A stretch of DNA of 64,000 bases. Source: Charina bottae (lineage: Eukaryota; Chordata; Lepidosauria; Squamata; Charinaidae). The notes below the pieces were generated by a model. It worked only from the letters and a program-made list of their open reading frames with translations. It was not told the origin of the DNA and searched no databases. Position numbers and translations under genes: made by a program. Position 1 is the first letter of the stretch, and each line of letters starts with the position of its first letter. Positions 10,354-19,511 of this stretch are shown in pieces. Location of the stretch: positions 51,624,416 to 51,688,415 of the forward strand of contig JALMGJ010000003.1 in the NCBI GenBank assembly GCA_023362775.1, written 5' to 3'.

Positions 10354-10536
10354 TTAGTTTTCATGGCAAGAATACTGGGGTGGGTTGCCATTACCTTCCC
10401 CAGGGATCGTATTTAGTCTGACCTCTCTGCCACGACCTTCCCGTCTTGGGTGTCCTTTCACGGTTTAGCTCATGGTTTCATTGAGGTGCTCAAGCTCCAG
10501 CACCACGACAAGGTAACGATCTCCTTTGATCGTTAG
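10354..10536 (-). promoter_or_regulatory. BovB 5' leader (presumed internal promoter region)
   Basis: The untranslated leader of the full-length BovB. It contains the 'gtaatggcaacccacc' segment typical of RTE/BovB leaders. A promoter function is inferred from the need of autonomous LINEs for internal transcription starts; no core element is obvious. Confidence 0.5.
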
Positions 10537-10543
10537 AACACAT

Positions 10544-11560
10544 AGAACTTAATAAAAACTGGAGGTAGAACAGTCCTCATAGGCCAGCTGAAGCCTATGA
10601 GTTACTCAAAGCTATAATATATGACTTTTCCATGCCCACATTCTTCCATATTAATGATTCAATATGAGGATTCACAAATAATCCCAGCTGTACAACAGTT
10701 TTATTAACTAACCTTTCACCAGAGGCATGTCTGATTATTTTGAATCCTAAATGGCACAAAACATGCACAAAGCTTATGCTATCCCCTTACCCATCATAGT
10801 GATGCATAAAACTCAGAATAAAGATAATTTAATTTCCAGGCAATTATTAAAGAAATATCTATGATGAACTGAAATATCCTGCTTCCAGTTTATGAAATAA
10901 ATTCAGTCCTGACTCAAACTAAATCAAGAAAGAATTTCTTTTGCAGAGCAGTTTTCCTCATCTACAGAAATATATTGATATTCCACTGAATAAGTTCCAA
11001 GGCTGAATTCAGGAAAGCAGTAGCTTAAATAAAACTTTTCTCGGTGTCAGATGCAATATAAAGAGAGAGAGGTTTCCCAGAGCAAAAATAAATGGGCAAG
11101 TTTCCCATCAGTCCTGAACAGCTGAATGGACAATACCCTTTCCAACTCATTTTGATCTTTTAATTAACAAAAGGCTCCCTGGTAGACTTGAATTTACCTA
11201 GTTCACTGATGGTGTCTGACCTCACAAGTAACCTTAATGGCCTCAAAAGTTTTTAACAGCTTAACAATTATGTCTGCTGTTGTGAAACACTGCCTGTGTA
11301 CAGAACATGGGCTGAGAAACATACCACTATTTTGAGAGTTTTTCGTCTGTCTTACATCTGGCTCACCTTAATGAATTGTCATTTAAATTCTGAAATGGAG
11401 GTGGAAGAATTGGGAAAGGTGAAAAATTAGTGTGTGTGTGTGTGTGTGTGTGTAGAACATACATATACTGTGTGTGTGCGTGCGTGTGTGTAATATATAT
11501 AATATGTAAAATTACTTAGGTGTTGAGAGATACTGCAACTAATGTTCAGCTAAATTATTC
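10544..11560. other. No gene seen; GT microsatellites
   Basis: AT-rich DNA with two (GT)n tracts, at about 11431-11453 and 11470-11492. No coding signature. Confidence 0.5.
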
Positions 11561-11734
11561 TTTTTGATTAAAGTATAACTTTTATCAAGAATTTTGATTA
11601 CAATAGTAAAAACTAATACAAACTAAACTTAGAGAAAGAGAAGAGAAAAAAAGAATAAAAAGTGCAGAAAAAAAGAAAAAGAAAAGAAAGACTATAATAA
11701 AGAAAAAGAAAAGAAATATATAAAGAAATATATA
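11560..11734. repeat. Purine-rich A/G tract
   Basis: A strongly purine-biased stretch of repeated AAAGAAAAG-like strings at 11630-11733, directly upstream of a SINE. It may be an expanded A-rich tail of an older retroelement; I cannot name the family. Confidence 0.45.
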
Positions 11735-12075
11735 GAGCCAGTTTGGTCTAGTGGTTAAGGCAACGGGCTAGAAACCAGGAGACTGTGAGTTCTAGTCCTG
11801 CCTTAGGCATGAAAGCCGGCTGGGTGACCTTGGGCCAGTCACACACACACTCAGCCCTAGGAAGGAGCCAATGGGAAACCAGGAGACTGAGAGTTCTAGT
11901 CCCGCCTTAGGCATGAAAGCCGGCTGGGTGACCTTGGGCCAGTCACTCTCTCTCAGCCCAACTCACCTCACAGGGTTGCTGTTGTGGGGAAAATAGGAGG
12001 AGGAAGGAGTAATAGGGATGTTCCCCACCTTGAGTTGTTTATAAAAATAATAAAGGTGGGGGGAAAATTAATTAA

Positions 12076-12115
<40 letters not shown>

Positions 12116-12116
12116 A
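11735..12116 (+). mobile_element. Chimeric tRNA-derived SINE (subtype A head joined to subtype B)
   Basis: Begins GAGCCAGTTTGGTCTAGTGG (tRNA-like head with box A) and has a box B-like GTTCTAGTCC. The first 140 bp follow subtype A ('…cactcagccctaggaaggagccaatgg'). At the string AAACC (11876-11880) it jumps back into the head of subtype B and then runs to the B-type 3' end (hairpin stem plus AAATA tail, 12045-12114). The head is thus partly duplicated. Template switching at AAACC is the likely cause (inference). Confidence 0.8.
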
Positions 12117-12367
12117 GTGACTTCCAACCTTCATCACAACAAGTATAAACAAATTTAGTAACTCTTCACCAATAAGATTACAAATTATTCAATGAACTTA
12201 AATCTGGAAAGAGATCTTTAAAATAATTGAGATTTTTTTTTATCATTGTTACATATGATAAGTAAATAAAGTTGGTAATTGTTTTGTGTTCCTTCTCCAT
12301 GTCCCTTGAAATGTTGAGAATTTTATGTTTTCCCCAGGTGCTTCTCCTCCTGTATCTTCTCTTACTG

Positions 12368-12843
12368 TGATGGAATGTGTCTCTGAGAAAGTTGTGTTAC
12401 GGAGATTGCGGGTGAAGGAGGAGGGGGTGCCTTCCAGGGTGAGAAGCGCGTTCACAGCTTTGAAGGCCTTGGGCGCCCATCCAAGAAGGTCAGGCCGGAC
12501 CCACCTTAGAGTGCCTGGGGTTTTTCCCCAGAAAACTGCTTAGTGTAGCTGAGTTTGGCAAGATTGATGTTGTGGTTAGGCGAAGAACAACGCTGAGCCT
12601 TGGAATTAAGCTCTAGATGTTTATTGTTCTACCTTACACAGAATCTTGCCAAACTAAGCTACACTAAGCAGTTCTCTGGGGAAAAACCCCGGGCACTCTA
12701 AGACGGGTCCGGCCTGACCTTCCTGGACGGGCACCCAAGGTCTTCGAGGCTGTGAATGCGCTTCTCACCCTGGAAGGCGCCCCCTCCTCCTTCACCTGCG
12801 ATCTCCATAACATCACTTTTTCCCTCAGAGACACATTCCATCA
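12368..12843. repeat. Long near-palindrome (fold-back), ~200-bp arms
   Basis: The left arm 12368-12565 and right arm 12642-12843 are reverse complements at roughly 90% by eye, separated by a 76-bp spacer. The arms are GC-rich compared with their surroundings. Several arm differences are CpG-type transitions. The spacer on the minus strand contains AATAAA and looks like a polyadenylation region, so the structure may be an inverted duplication of an LTR-element segment (inference). A transcript would form a long hairpin. Confidence 0.85.
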
Positions 12844-12879
12844 CACTTACCCTCTTCTTTGTTAAAGTTAAAAGGTTAG

Positions 12880-14700
12880 GGTGTCCCTCCTGGTTGGCTA
12901 AGACTGCCCAGGGGGTGACATGTGGATGGGTTCTAGCAGTGGTGAATTCATACTTGAGAGACGGAGTTGTTCCTTCACCTCTTAAGGAGGAGTTGGTTCA
13001 TCCCCTCCTCAAGAAGCCATTGCTGGATCGCACCATACTGGACAACAATGGGCTAGAAACCAGGAGACTGAGAGTTCTAGTCCCGCCTTAGGCATGAAAG
13101 CCGGCTGGGTGACCTTGGGCCAGTCCCTCTCCCTCAGCCCAACTCACCTGGATTTTTCACTGTCCATGTGTTACTTTCATAATTTATTATTTATTTATTG
13201 TGCTTATACAGTACCACTAAATCAGTAATGACTCCTGATGATTTACAGTAATTAAAACAACCATATACAAGGATTGTTAGGTATGTTCACCACCTTGAGT
13301 TATTTATAAAAATAATAAAGACGGGATAGAAAATAAATAAATAAATAAATAAACAAATAAATAAACTTCTGTCCAGTGTCCAGCCTCCCTTTTTTAGGGA
13401 AGCTTGTGGAGAAGGTGGTTGTGCAGCAGCTTCAGTGGACCCTAGATGAAGCAGATTATCTGGACCTCTTTCAATCAGGATTCAGGCCTGGACATGGGAC
13501 AGAAACGGCATTGGTTGCACTTTTGTATGTTCTCTGGCAGGAGTGGGATGGCAGTAGTGCATCCATCCTGGCTCTTCTTGACCTCTCGATGGCTTTTAAT
13601 ACCATCAACCATGGTATCCTTCTGGATCAGCTCTGTGGGTTGGGAGTGGATGGCACAGTATTGTGCTGGTTCTCTTCCTTCCTACGGGGCTGATACCAGT
13701 TGGTATAGATTGGGAGTCTTGCCCGTAGGCCCTACTATGTGGTGTCCTGCAGGGTTTGGACTCTCTCCACTCCTATTTAACATCTACATGAAACCACTGG
13801 GTGAGATAATTCATTGCCATAGAGTGAGGTATCATAAGTATGCTGATGATACCCAATTACACATCTCCGCCCCTGGTGAACCAAGCAGTGCAGGACAAGA
13901 GTCCTGGAGCCTGGAGGCTGTGGGTCTGGATGGGGAACAATAGACTTCAACTGAACCCTGGCATGACTGAGTGGCTTTGGGTCTTAGAGCCTTCTGGATC
14001 TGGAAATTTACCATCTTTGGTGCTGGATGGGGTGGCACTGCCCCAAACAGACCCGGTTCACAATCTGGGTGTCATTTTGGACTCATGACTCTTGATCAAA
14101 GAGCAGGTGGCGGTCATGGCTAGAGGGCCTTTTTGCAACTTTGTGTTCTGTGCCAGTTGCACCCATTCCTGGATTATGAGGCTCTACAATGGTCACCTCC
14201 TGAATGGACTATTGTAACATGCTCTACATGAGGTGCCCTTGAAGAGTATCCGGAAGCTTCAGCTGGTGCAAAATGCAGCAGCATGGGCAGCTATGTGTGC
14301 CCCTACAAGGACACATGTCACACCTCTGCTCTGTGAGCTTCATTGGTTACCAGTTTGCTTCCGAGTGCAATTCAAGGTGCTGTTTTTGACCTTTAAAGCC
14401 CTACATGGCATGGGGCCGCCTCTCCCCAATTACATCTACCCATCCCATCAGATCTGACAGGAGAGGCATGTTGTGGGTCCTGTCTGCTAAGAAGTTCCAT
14501 CTGATGGGACCCAGGAGACAAGACTTTTCTGCCATGGCCCCTGCCCTTTGGAACATTATCCCCCCCCCCCGAGGTGAGGTTGGCCCCAACCCTTATGGCC
14601 TTCCAGAAAGCTCTCAAAATGTGTTTTTTTCATCAGGCCTGGGGATCTCCTGGCAGAAGGGAGCCCGCACGTTGACTGCACCATGTATAATATTCTGATT
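12880..14700 (+). pseudogene. Broken L2 ORF2 (RT and C-terminal region)
   Basis: Coding remains of the L2 at 12866-14853. Open stretches at 12756-13091, 13376-13693, 13446-13943, 13840-14088 and 14233-14457 carry successive parts of one protein in different frames. An insertion sits between the LLKKP region and the first RT block. The catalytic YADD survives. The endonuclease is absent through 5' truncation. It is non-functional. Confidence 0.8.
13047..13358 (+). mobile_element. SINE subtype B with its middle replaced by foreign sequence
   Basis: 13047-13148 is SINE B from 'gggctagaaaccagg' on (box A missing). 13149-13275 is unrelated to the SINE and is nearly identical to 26533-26659. 13284-13358 is the SINE B 3' end with its AAATA tail. 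About 50 bp of SINE core ('cacagggttgttg…') is missing. Entry into the L2 occurs at a shared CAAC string, not at a normal TSD, which suggests repair-associated insertion (inference). Confidence 0.75.
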
Positions 14701-14856
14701 TTAACCCTCTCACAACCTTGTTCTTATTTGTGTTTAATCATTTAAGTGTTTTAAGTGGTTTTATAATATGTTTTAATTGTTTGTTTTATTGTACACTGCC
14801 CAGAGTCACCTTATGTGAGATGGGTGACCATATAAATTTGATAAACAAATAAAGCA

Positions 14857-15371
14857 ATAAAGGAGATTGGCAAAAGGCCTTCGCAATAATAACACAAATG
14901 CTACAAAAGCCAATGAAAAATTCTCGCAGATAGATTTAAGTGGAGCCTGAAATAAGTTTCCAGTAAATGTAAAACAATTGGGCTAAGCTATCCATTATCA
15001 CCGCAAAAGTGAAGTGGCGTAACTCTGAACGTTTCAACTGCATGATTTACACTGTCTGTGTTGAAGTTAGGGTTTGGAATCAGACAACCCCTCATATAAC
15101 CCAGCTTGCTTAGCACAGGGGTAAGCAGAAATGTTTATTCAGCTTCTGATGGGGAATAGAATGACTCTATTCCTCAGTGTATATGATGACATTCAGAATG
15201 GGTGTTACGGAAGGCCACATGACATGACTTGGGGATGGCTTGCAGGTGGGAAATAAGATATGGGGTGGATTAAAGTCTTCTTCAAAAATGAGAGAAATAT
15301 TGAATCCCATTATGTAAACAGTTGCGGGTATTAGACTTGACACCATTCAGCTATTTTGCAATTTTGAGGAG
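14857..15371. other. No gene or named repeat seen
   Basis: AT-rich unique-looking sequence between two L2 fragments; no coding signature. Confidence 0.45.
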
Positions 15372-15845
15372 ACATTTATTTTATTTATTTATTTTATTTA
15401 TTCGATTTCTCACCGCCCAACTCCCTCAAGGGACTCTGGGCGGTTTACAAATCACTAAAATATCAAACATTTAAAATAGACAATTTAAAATACAATAAAT
15501 ATAATAAAATCAAGATGGTGATGATGTCTTCTTTCAAACATTGGAAGGGCAATTTTAGGGCTATCCTACGATGTTAGCCATCCTCAGGAGTTTATGCTCT
15601 TCTTTCCGCCCCAGGCCTGTTGGCAAAGCCAAGTCTTGAGTTGTTTCCTGAAGGCCAGAAGCGAGGTGGACTGTCTTAACTCTGGGGGAAGAATATTCCA
15701 CAGAGCAGGCGCTACTGCAGAGAAGGCACGCTTCCGTGACCCCGTGAGATGGAATTCTTTAACTGATGGGGTCCGCAGCATGCCCTCCCTGCGTGACCGG
15801 ATGGGACGGGACGATGTAATGGGGATAAGACATAGTTTATTCCAA
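15372..15845 (-). mobile_element. L2 LINE 3' fragment
   Basis: The minus strand encodes the L2 C-terminus (RAFSAVAPALWNILPPELRQ, LLAFRKQLKTWLCQQAWG), followed by the 3' UTR with the CCGCCCA…TGGGCGG hairpin (15408-15445) and a TTTAT-rich tail at 15372-15400. It is 5'-truncated. The coding part is open over about 90 codons. Confidence 0.85.
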
Positions 15846-16737
15846 GCCAATTTGAGAACTCTGATGACCAAATTTGCCCAACATTTACTTCAATTTTTAT
15901 TGCTATGTTATTATCTTTAAAATGTCTCCCTAGGGAAAGTTCCCTTGCTCAGTCTGCAGTATCAATTAAATGGAGATTTCTCTCAGATGACAATGCATAG
16001 GAGTATTAAGGCTAAACCTCATAATCTGAGTACTGTACTATCTAAGAGTGCTTTGAGGCACATTTCTACAAATACCCTATTATTCATGGAACACTCAATC
16101 TATTTTGAGGACTAGATCTAAGGTTTGTTCTGCTTTGGGTCAGATCAGAGGATAAATTATCCCAGTTCATTCCCAGTTCTTGAATGTGATTTGGAGAAAC
16201 AGAGGTTTTTTCTCCCTGTACTATTTTTTTAAAAGCCATTTGCAGCTATCTATGACAAACGGGGATACAGTATCATAGAGGGCTTTGAATTTTTAAAGCT
16301 ATTTTTAAGCTATGGTATTATATGATACTTTATACTTCATTTTAAAACTTTTCTTATTTTGTTTTAATTATTGTTTTCTATCATGGATGTTTTAGTATAA
16401 TTTGTTAAGGTTATAATCTTCTGAGAATCTTTTGATTGTGGTGGGTAGAAATCAAATCAATAAATACAAATAAAAGAGTAGGAAAAAAATCTGTCCAAAA
16501 TTGGCCTGAATTGTAGTGGATTCAGGCTTTGCCTTCAGTTAGAGCACAACCTAGTGTGTGTGTAATCATGATCAGCTGATTTACCTCAAAATTTACCTTT
16601 CAGATGTTGGCTTTTAACCCCTCTGTGTGTGATTTCTCTCCTGCCTTGTGTACTAAAAATTGTAAAGGTGATGTGCGGTCCAGATTTTTATGCATCTAGT
16701 CAGAAAGAGGACTTGCTCAGTTCTCTCACCAATTTAT
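15846..16737. other. No gene seen; possible old LINE 3' end near 16400-16480
   Basis: AT-rich. The string 'gattgtggtgggtagaaatcaaatcaataaata' region near 16435-16475 vaguely resembles a decayed L2/CR1 3' end; too degraded to classify. Confidence 0.35.
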
Positions 16738-16952
16738 CCCAGTACTATCTACTCTGACAGGAAGTACTGTCCAGGTACTCAAGTACTTCCAGAGTTACCA
16801 GAGGTACCAGAGTTCTCAAGTACTGGGGAGTCTTTGGTGCTCTCTGAGCCTTGTTGTTTTCATGCAGACGTTTCGTTGCCCTGAATTCAACCCTGAGCTA
16901 CAAATATTCTCTTCGATTGTTACCCCAGTACTATCTACTCTGACAGGAAGTA
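16738..16952 (-). mobile_element. PLE flank scrap (third family) between 29-bp direct repeats
   Basis: A 29-bp sequence is repeated exactly at 16738-16766 and 16924-16952. Between them, the minus strand has GAAACGTCTGCATG (16863-16876), CAACAAGGCTC and AGAGCACCAA, the same PLE flank sequence seen at 565-590 in the opposite orientation. The 5' half of the hammerhead core is missing. The direct repeats may be an unusually long TSD or a local duplication. Confidence 0.5.
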
Positions 16953-17172
16953 GGTATACCGGGTCTCTGGCAAGGGTCAAATGATTGCTTGATCGTTTTA
17001 ACTAGAAATTACAAGGATTGAACCTGAAGCCTATTGCATGGAAATTATATGTTCCCTCACCCATACTTCATGTGTACAGGATCTAAGTTTCACATCTTTT
17101 ATAGATGCATTGAAAAAGCCCAAATTACTACAGTAACCATGAAATAGAGACTCAGTTATAATCAAGTCGCGA

Positions 17173-17883
17173 TGCCCTCCGAACAGTCACTCACGCTCTT
17201 GTCATCTCCCATGTAGATTATTGCAATGCGCTCTACATGGGGCTACCCTTGAAGACTATCCGGAAGCTAAAGCTGGTGCAGAATGCAGCCGCGCAGGCGA
17301 TTTTAGGTGCGCCAAGATCCGCACATATAACACCTTTGCTCCGCGAGCTGCATTGGGTGCCGGTCTGCTTCCGGGTACAATTCAAGGTCTTGGTTATCAC
17401 CTTTAAAGCCCTACATGGCATGGGACCAGAATACCTGAGGGACCATCTTATCCCCATATTATCGACCCACCCCACCCGATCGTTCAGAGAGGACCTGCTA
17501 CGAGCCCCATCAATTAAAGAATGTCATCTGATGGGGGCTAGGAGGCAGGCCTTCTCTGTAGCAGCACCCACACTATGGAACATCTTGCCCCCAGAGTTGA
17601 GACAGATCGCCTCCCTCCCGACCTTTAGAAAAGAACTGAAGACCTGGTTCTGCCGCCTGGCATGGGAGGGAGGAAACGATAGTTCCTCATGGGGGTGGTT
17701 AATCCCGTAATTTTATAATGCCCTTCTTTTATTAATACTATCTCCCACTTGAATTTTTATTTTATTTTATATTAATTGTATAAATTGTTGGTTTTTATAT
17801 TTTATATTTTATGCTTTTATCTAATATTATTTATTGTAAACCGCCCAGAGTTCCCCGTTGGGGGAGATGGGCGGTTATATAAA

Positions 17884-17931
<48 letters not shown>
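17173..17931 (+). mobile_element. L2 LINE 3' fragment with open C-terminal frame
   Basis: A 5'-truncated L2. The frame 17237-17710 (157 codons) encodes the C-terminus (KLVQNAAAQAILGAPRSAHITPLL…, FKVLVITFKALHGMGP, FSVAAPTLWNILPPELRQ) and ends in L2-like WLIP. The 3' UTR has the CCGCCCAGAG…GATGGGCGG hairpin (17841-17874) and an (AAAT)n tail to 17931. It is relatively young: no stop occurs in this part. Confidence 0.9.
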
Positions 17932-19290
17932 AATCCCTTCACTTTATAACTCTACCTTCACCATTTCAAGTTGATCACATTTTGCTTTCTCTGATGACTG
18001 TAGTGGCATGATTCCATTTCCCAAGAGTTGTAACCTGTCACAAAGGTGTTTCCCCCCCAACAGTATCTATCTCAAGTACAGTATAAAATGACAAACTGTT
18101 TTTGCAGTGAAATGTGTACTAAGAATGTACTATAATAGCCCATCTTCTTTTTAGCTGCTAAGTTTAAAAGAATTGTTAACATTACTAGTAAAGTTTTATC
18201 TGCAGCAGAATACCTTCCTTGGGTGGTCAGTGTTTTTTTCTTCCTTTATCTCATCTATAGAAATGTTATTGCTTCAGTTTTACATGCACTGGCACCGCTT
18301 TTCTGTTTATGACACAGAAAAGAGGAAGAATTAAGCTCCATTTCACAATGTATTTACTCAGAAATGAAGCAGGTAAGAGCTGACCATGTAGGGTGAGGAT
18401 GTGGCAGTGAATTGAGGTGTTTGTTTTCATATGGGTTTGACACTAAAAGCAACAATCCCATACGGAGCTCTTTCTACTTCTACTGTTAGGTTTAGCTAGC
18501 GTTCTCTAACCTGATACTATCCCAATGTGCTACAGTCAGAATTTCCAAACATCAGACTGAGAATTTTGAGTCATATGATCCCAACACATGGGGATGACTC
18601 CTGTGCTGGACTTTCTAAATGTCACCTTTCCAGATAGGCCAGGTCAGAAGACAGATTCCACAAGGACTATTGGAACTCTAATTTATTGTCACAGGGTATA
18701 ATAATAGAATCTTGAGACCCTGACGGAGTTTCTGTCTCCCCTCTCTTACGCACATATTTTTTACTCTCTCCTCTCTTTCAGTTGACACAAGCAAATCATG
18801 TACATAAGATGGTATTTATGTAACTGCCCTTGCATTCCTTCTTCAAGGAGACCAACAGCCTCATAGTAACCATTGTGTCTATTTCTGCCTGCAGCCTTCT
18901 TCATTGGGTAAACGCTTTGTCATTGAAGCTACACATTGCTTCATTGTGAAGCTAGGCTCAGATGGAGGTCCTTTCTTTCCATTGCAGCAGATATACTGTA
19001 ACTAGAGAAGATAGGGTGCCAAATTTTTAAAGTACAGAAAAGAATTTTTCAGGCGATAATTAGAGACCTACAATACATAGGATGCACTGGTCCTGTGCCT
19101 ACTGTGTATGGCAAGAGTAGGTAACCTGAGGTCTGAGGGCCTTATGTGGTTCCTAGCCCCATCCTCTGTCTTTTCCTCTTTCCAACAGCCTTCTTCAATT
19201 ACTGCAAATCACTGAAAAGCTGTGGCCCAGTTTCAGACGGTTTTGATATGGAAAACACTTGAAAACTATAGAGTTGATCCTAAAACAAAC
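17932..19290. other. No gene or named repeat seen
   Basis: About 1.36 kb of AT-rich DNA. No open frame with a recognisable motif and no repeat I could place. Confidence 0.45.
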
Positions 19291-19392
19291 TTAGCATAGT
19301 TTAATGTATTGTCGAAGGCTTTCACGGCCGGAGTTTGATGGCTGTTGTGGGTCTTCCGGGCTGTGTGGCCGTGTTCTGGAAGTTGTGGTTCC

Positions 19393-19428
19393 TAACGTTT
19401 CGCCAGCATCTGTGGCCAGCATCTTCAG
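19393..19428 (-). ncRNA. Hammerhead-like core, 3' flank of composite PLE
   Basis: Same core as at 4860-4895: CUGAAGA, a 6-bp stem II, GAAACGUUA. No change in core bases relative to the other family 1 copies. Confidence 0.55.
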
Positions 19429-19511
19429 AGGGCAGGAGCACAGATAGAAGCAAAATCTCTGTGCCCAGGTAGAGTGGCAATGTTCTATTTATAGAGCTAA
19501 ATTATAGGAGA

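Larger units (their letters stand above)
7314..10536 (-). mobile_element. Full-length BovB LINE with TSD
   Basis: A complete RTE-clade BovB of about 3.2 kb on the minus strand. AACACAT is duplicated at 7307-7313 and 10537-10543. The 5' leader is 10536-10354, one ORF follows (10353-7321), and the 3' end (…GACTGAACGAATAAACAACAA) overlaps the stop codon region, as is usual for the compact BovB 3' UTR. The intact ORF, leader, 3' end and TSD together indicate a recent insertion. Whether it is active cannot be told from sequence alone. Confidence 0.95.
12866..14853 (+). mobile_element. L2 LINE, 5'-truncated, interrupted at 13047-13358
   Basis: An L2-clade LINE with degraded coding sequence. 12866-13046 encodes the region before the RT (HPLLKKPLLDRTILDN). 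After the interruption come GKLVEKVV, DYLDLFQSGFRPGHGTETAL, ILALLDLSMAFNTINHGILL, LLFNIYMKPLGEI and YADDTQL (near 13835-13860), then the C-terminal RVQFKVLFLTFKALHGMG. Multiple frameshifts spread it over at least four frames. The 3' end has the L2-type 'ctgcccagag…gatgggtgacc' stem and an A-rich tail. Confidence 0.85.
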
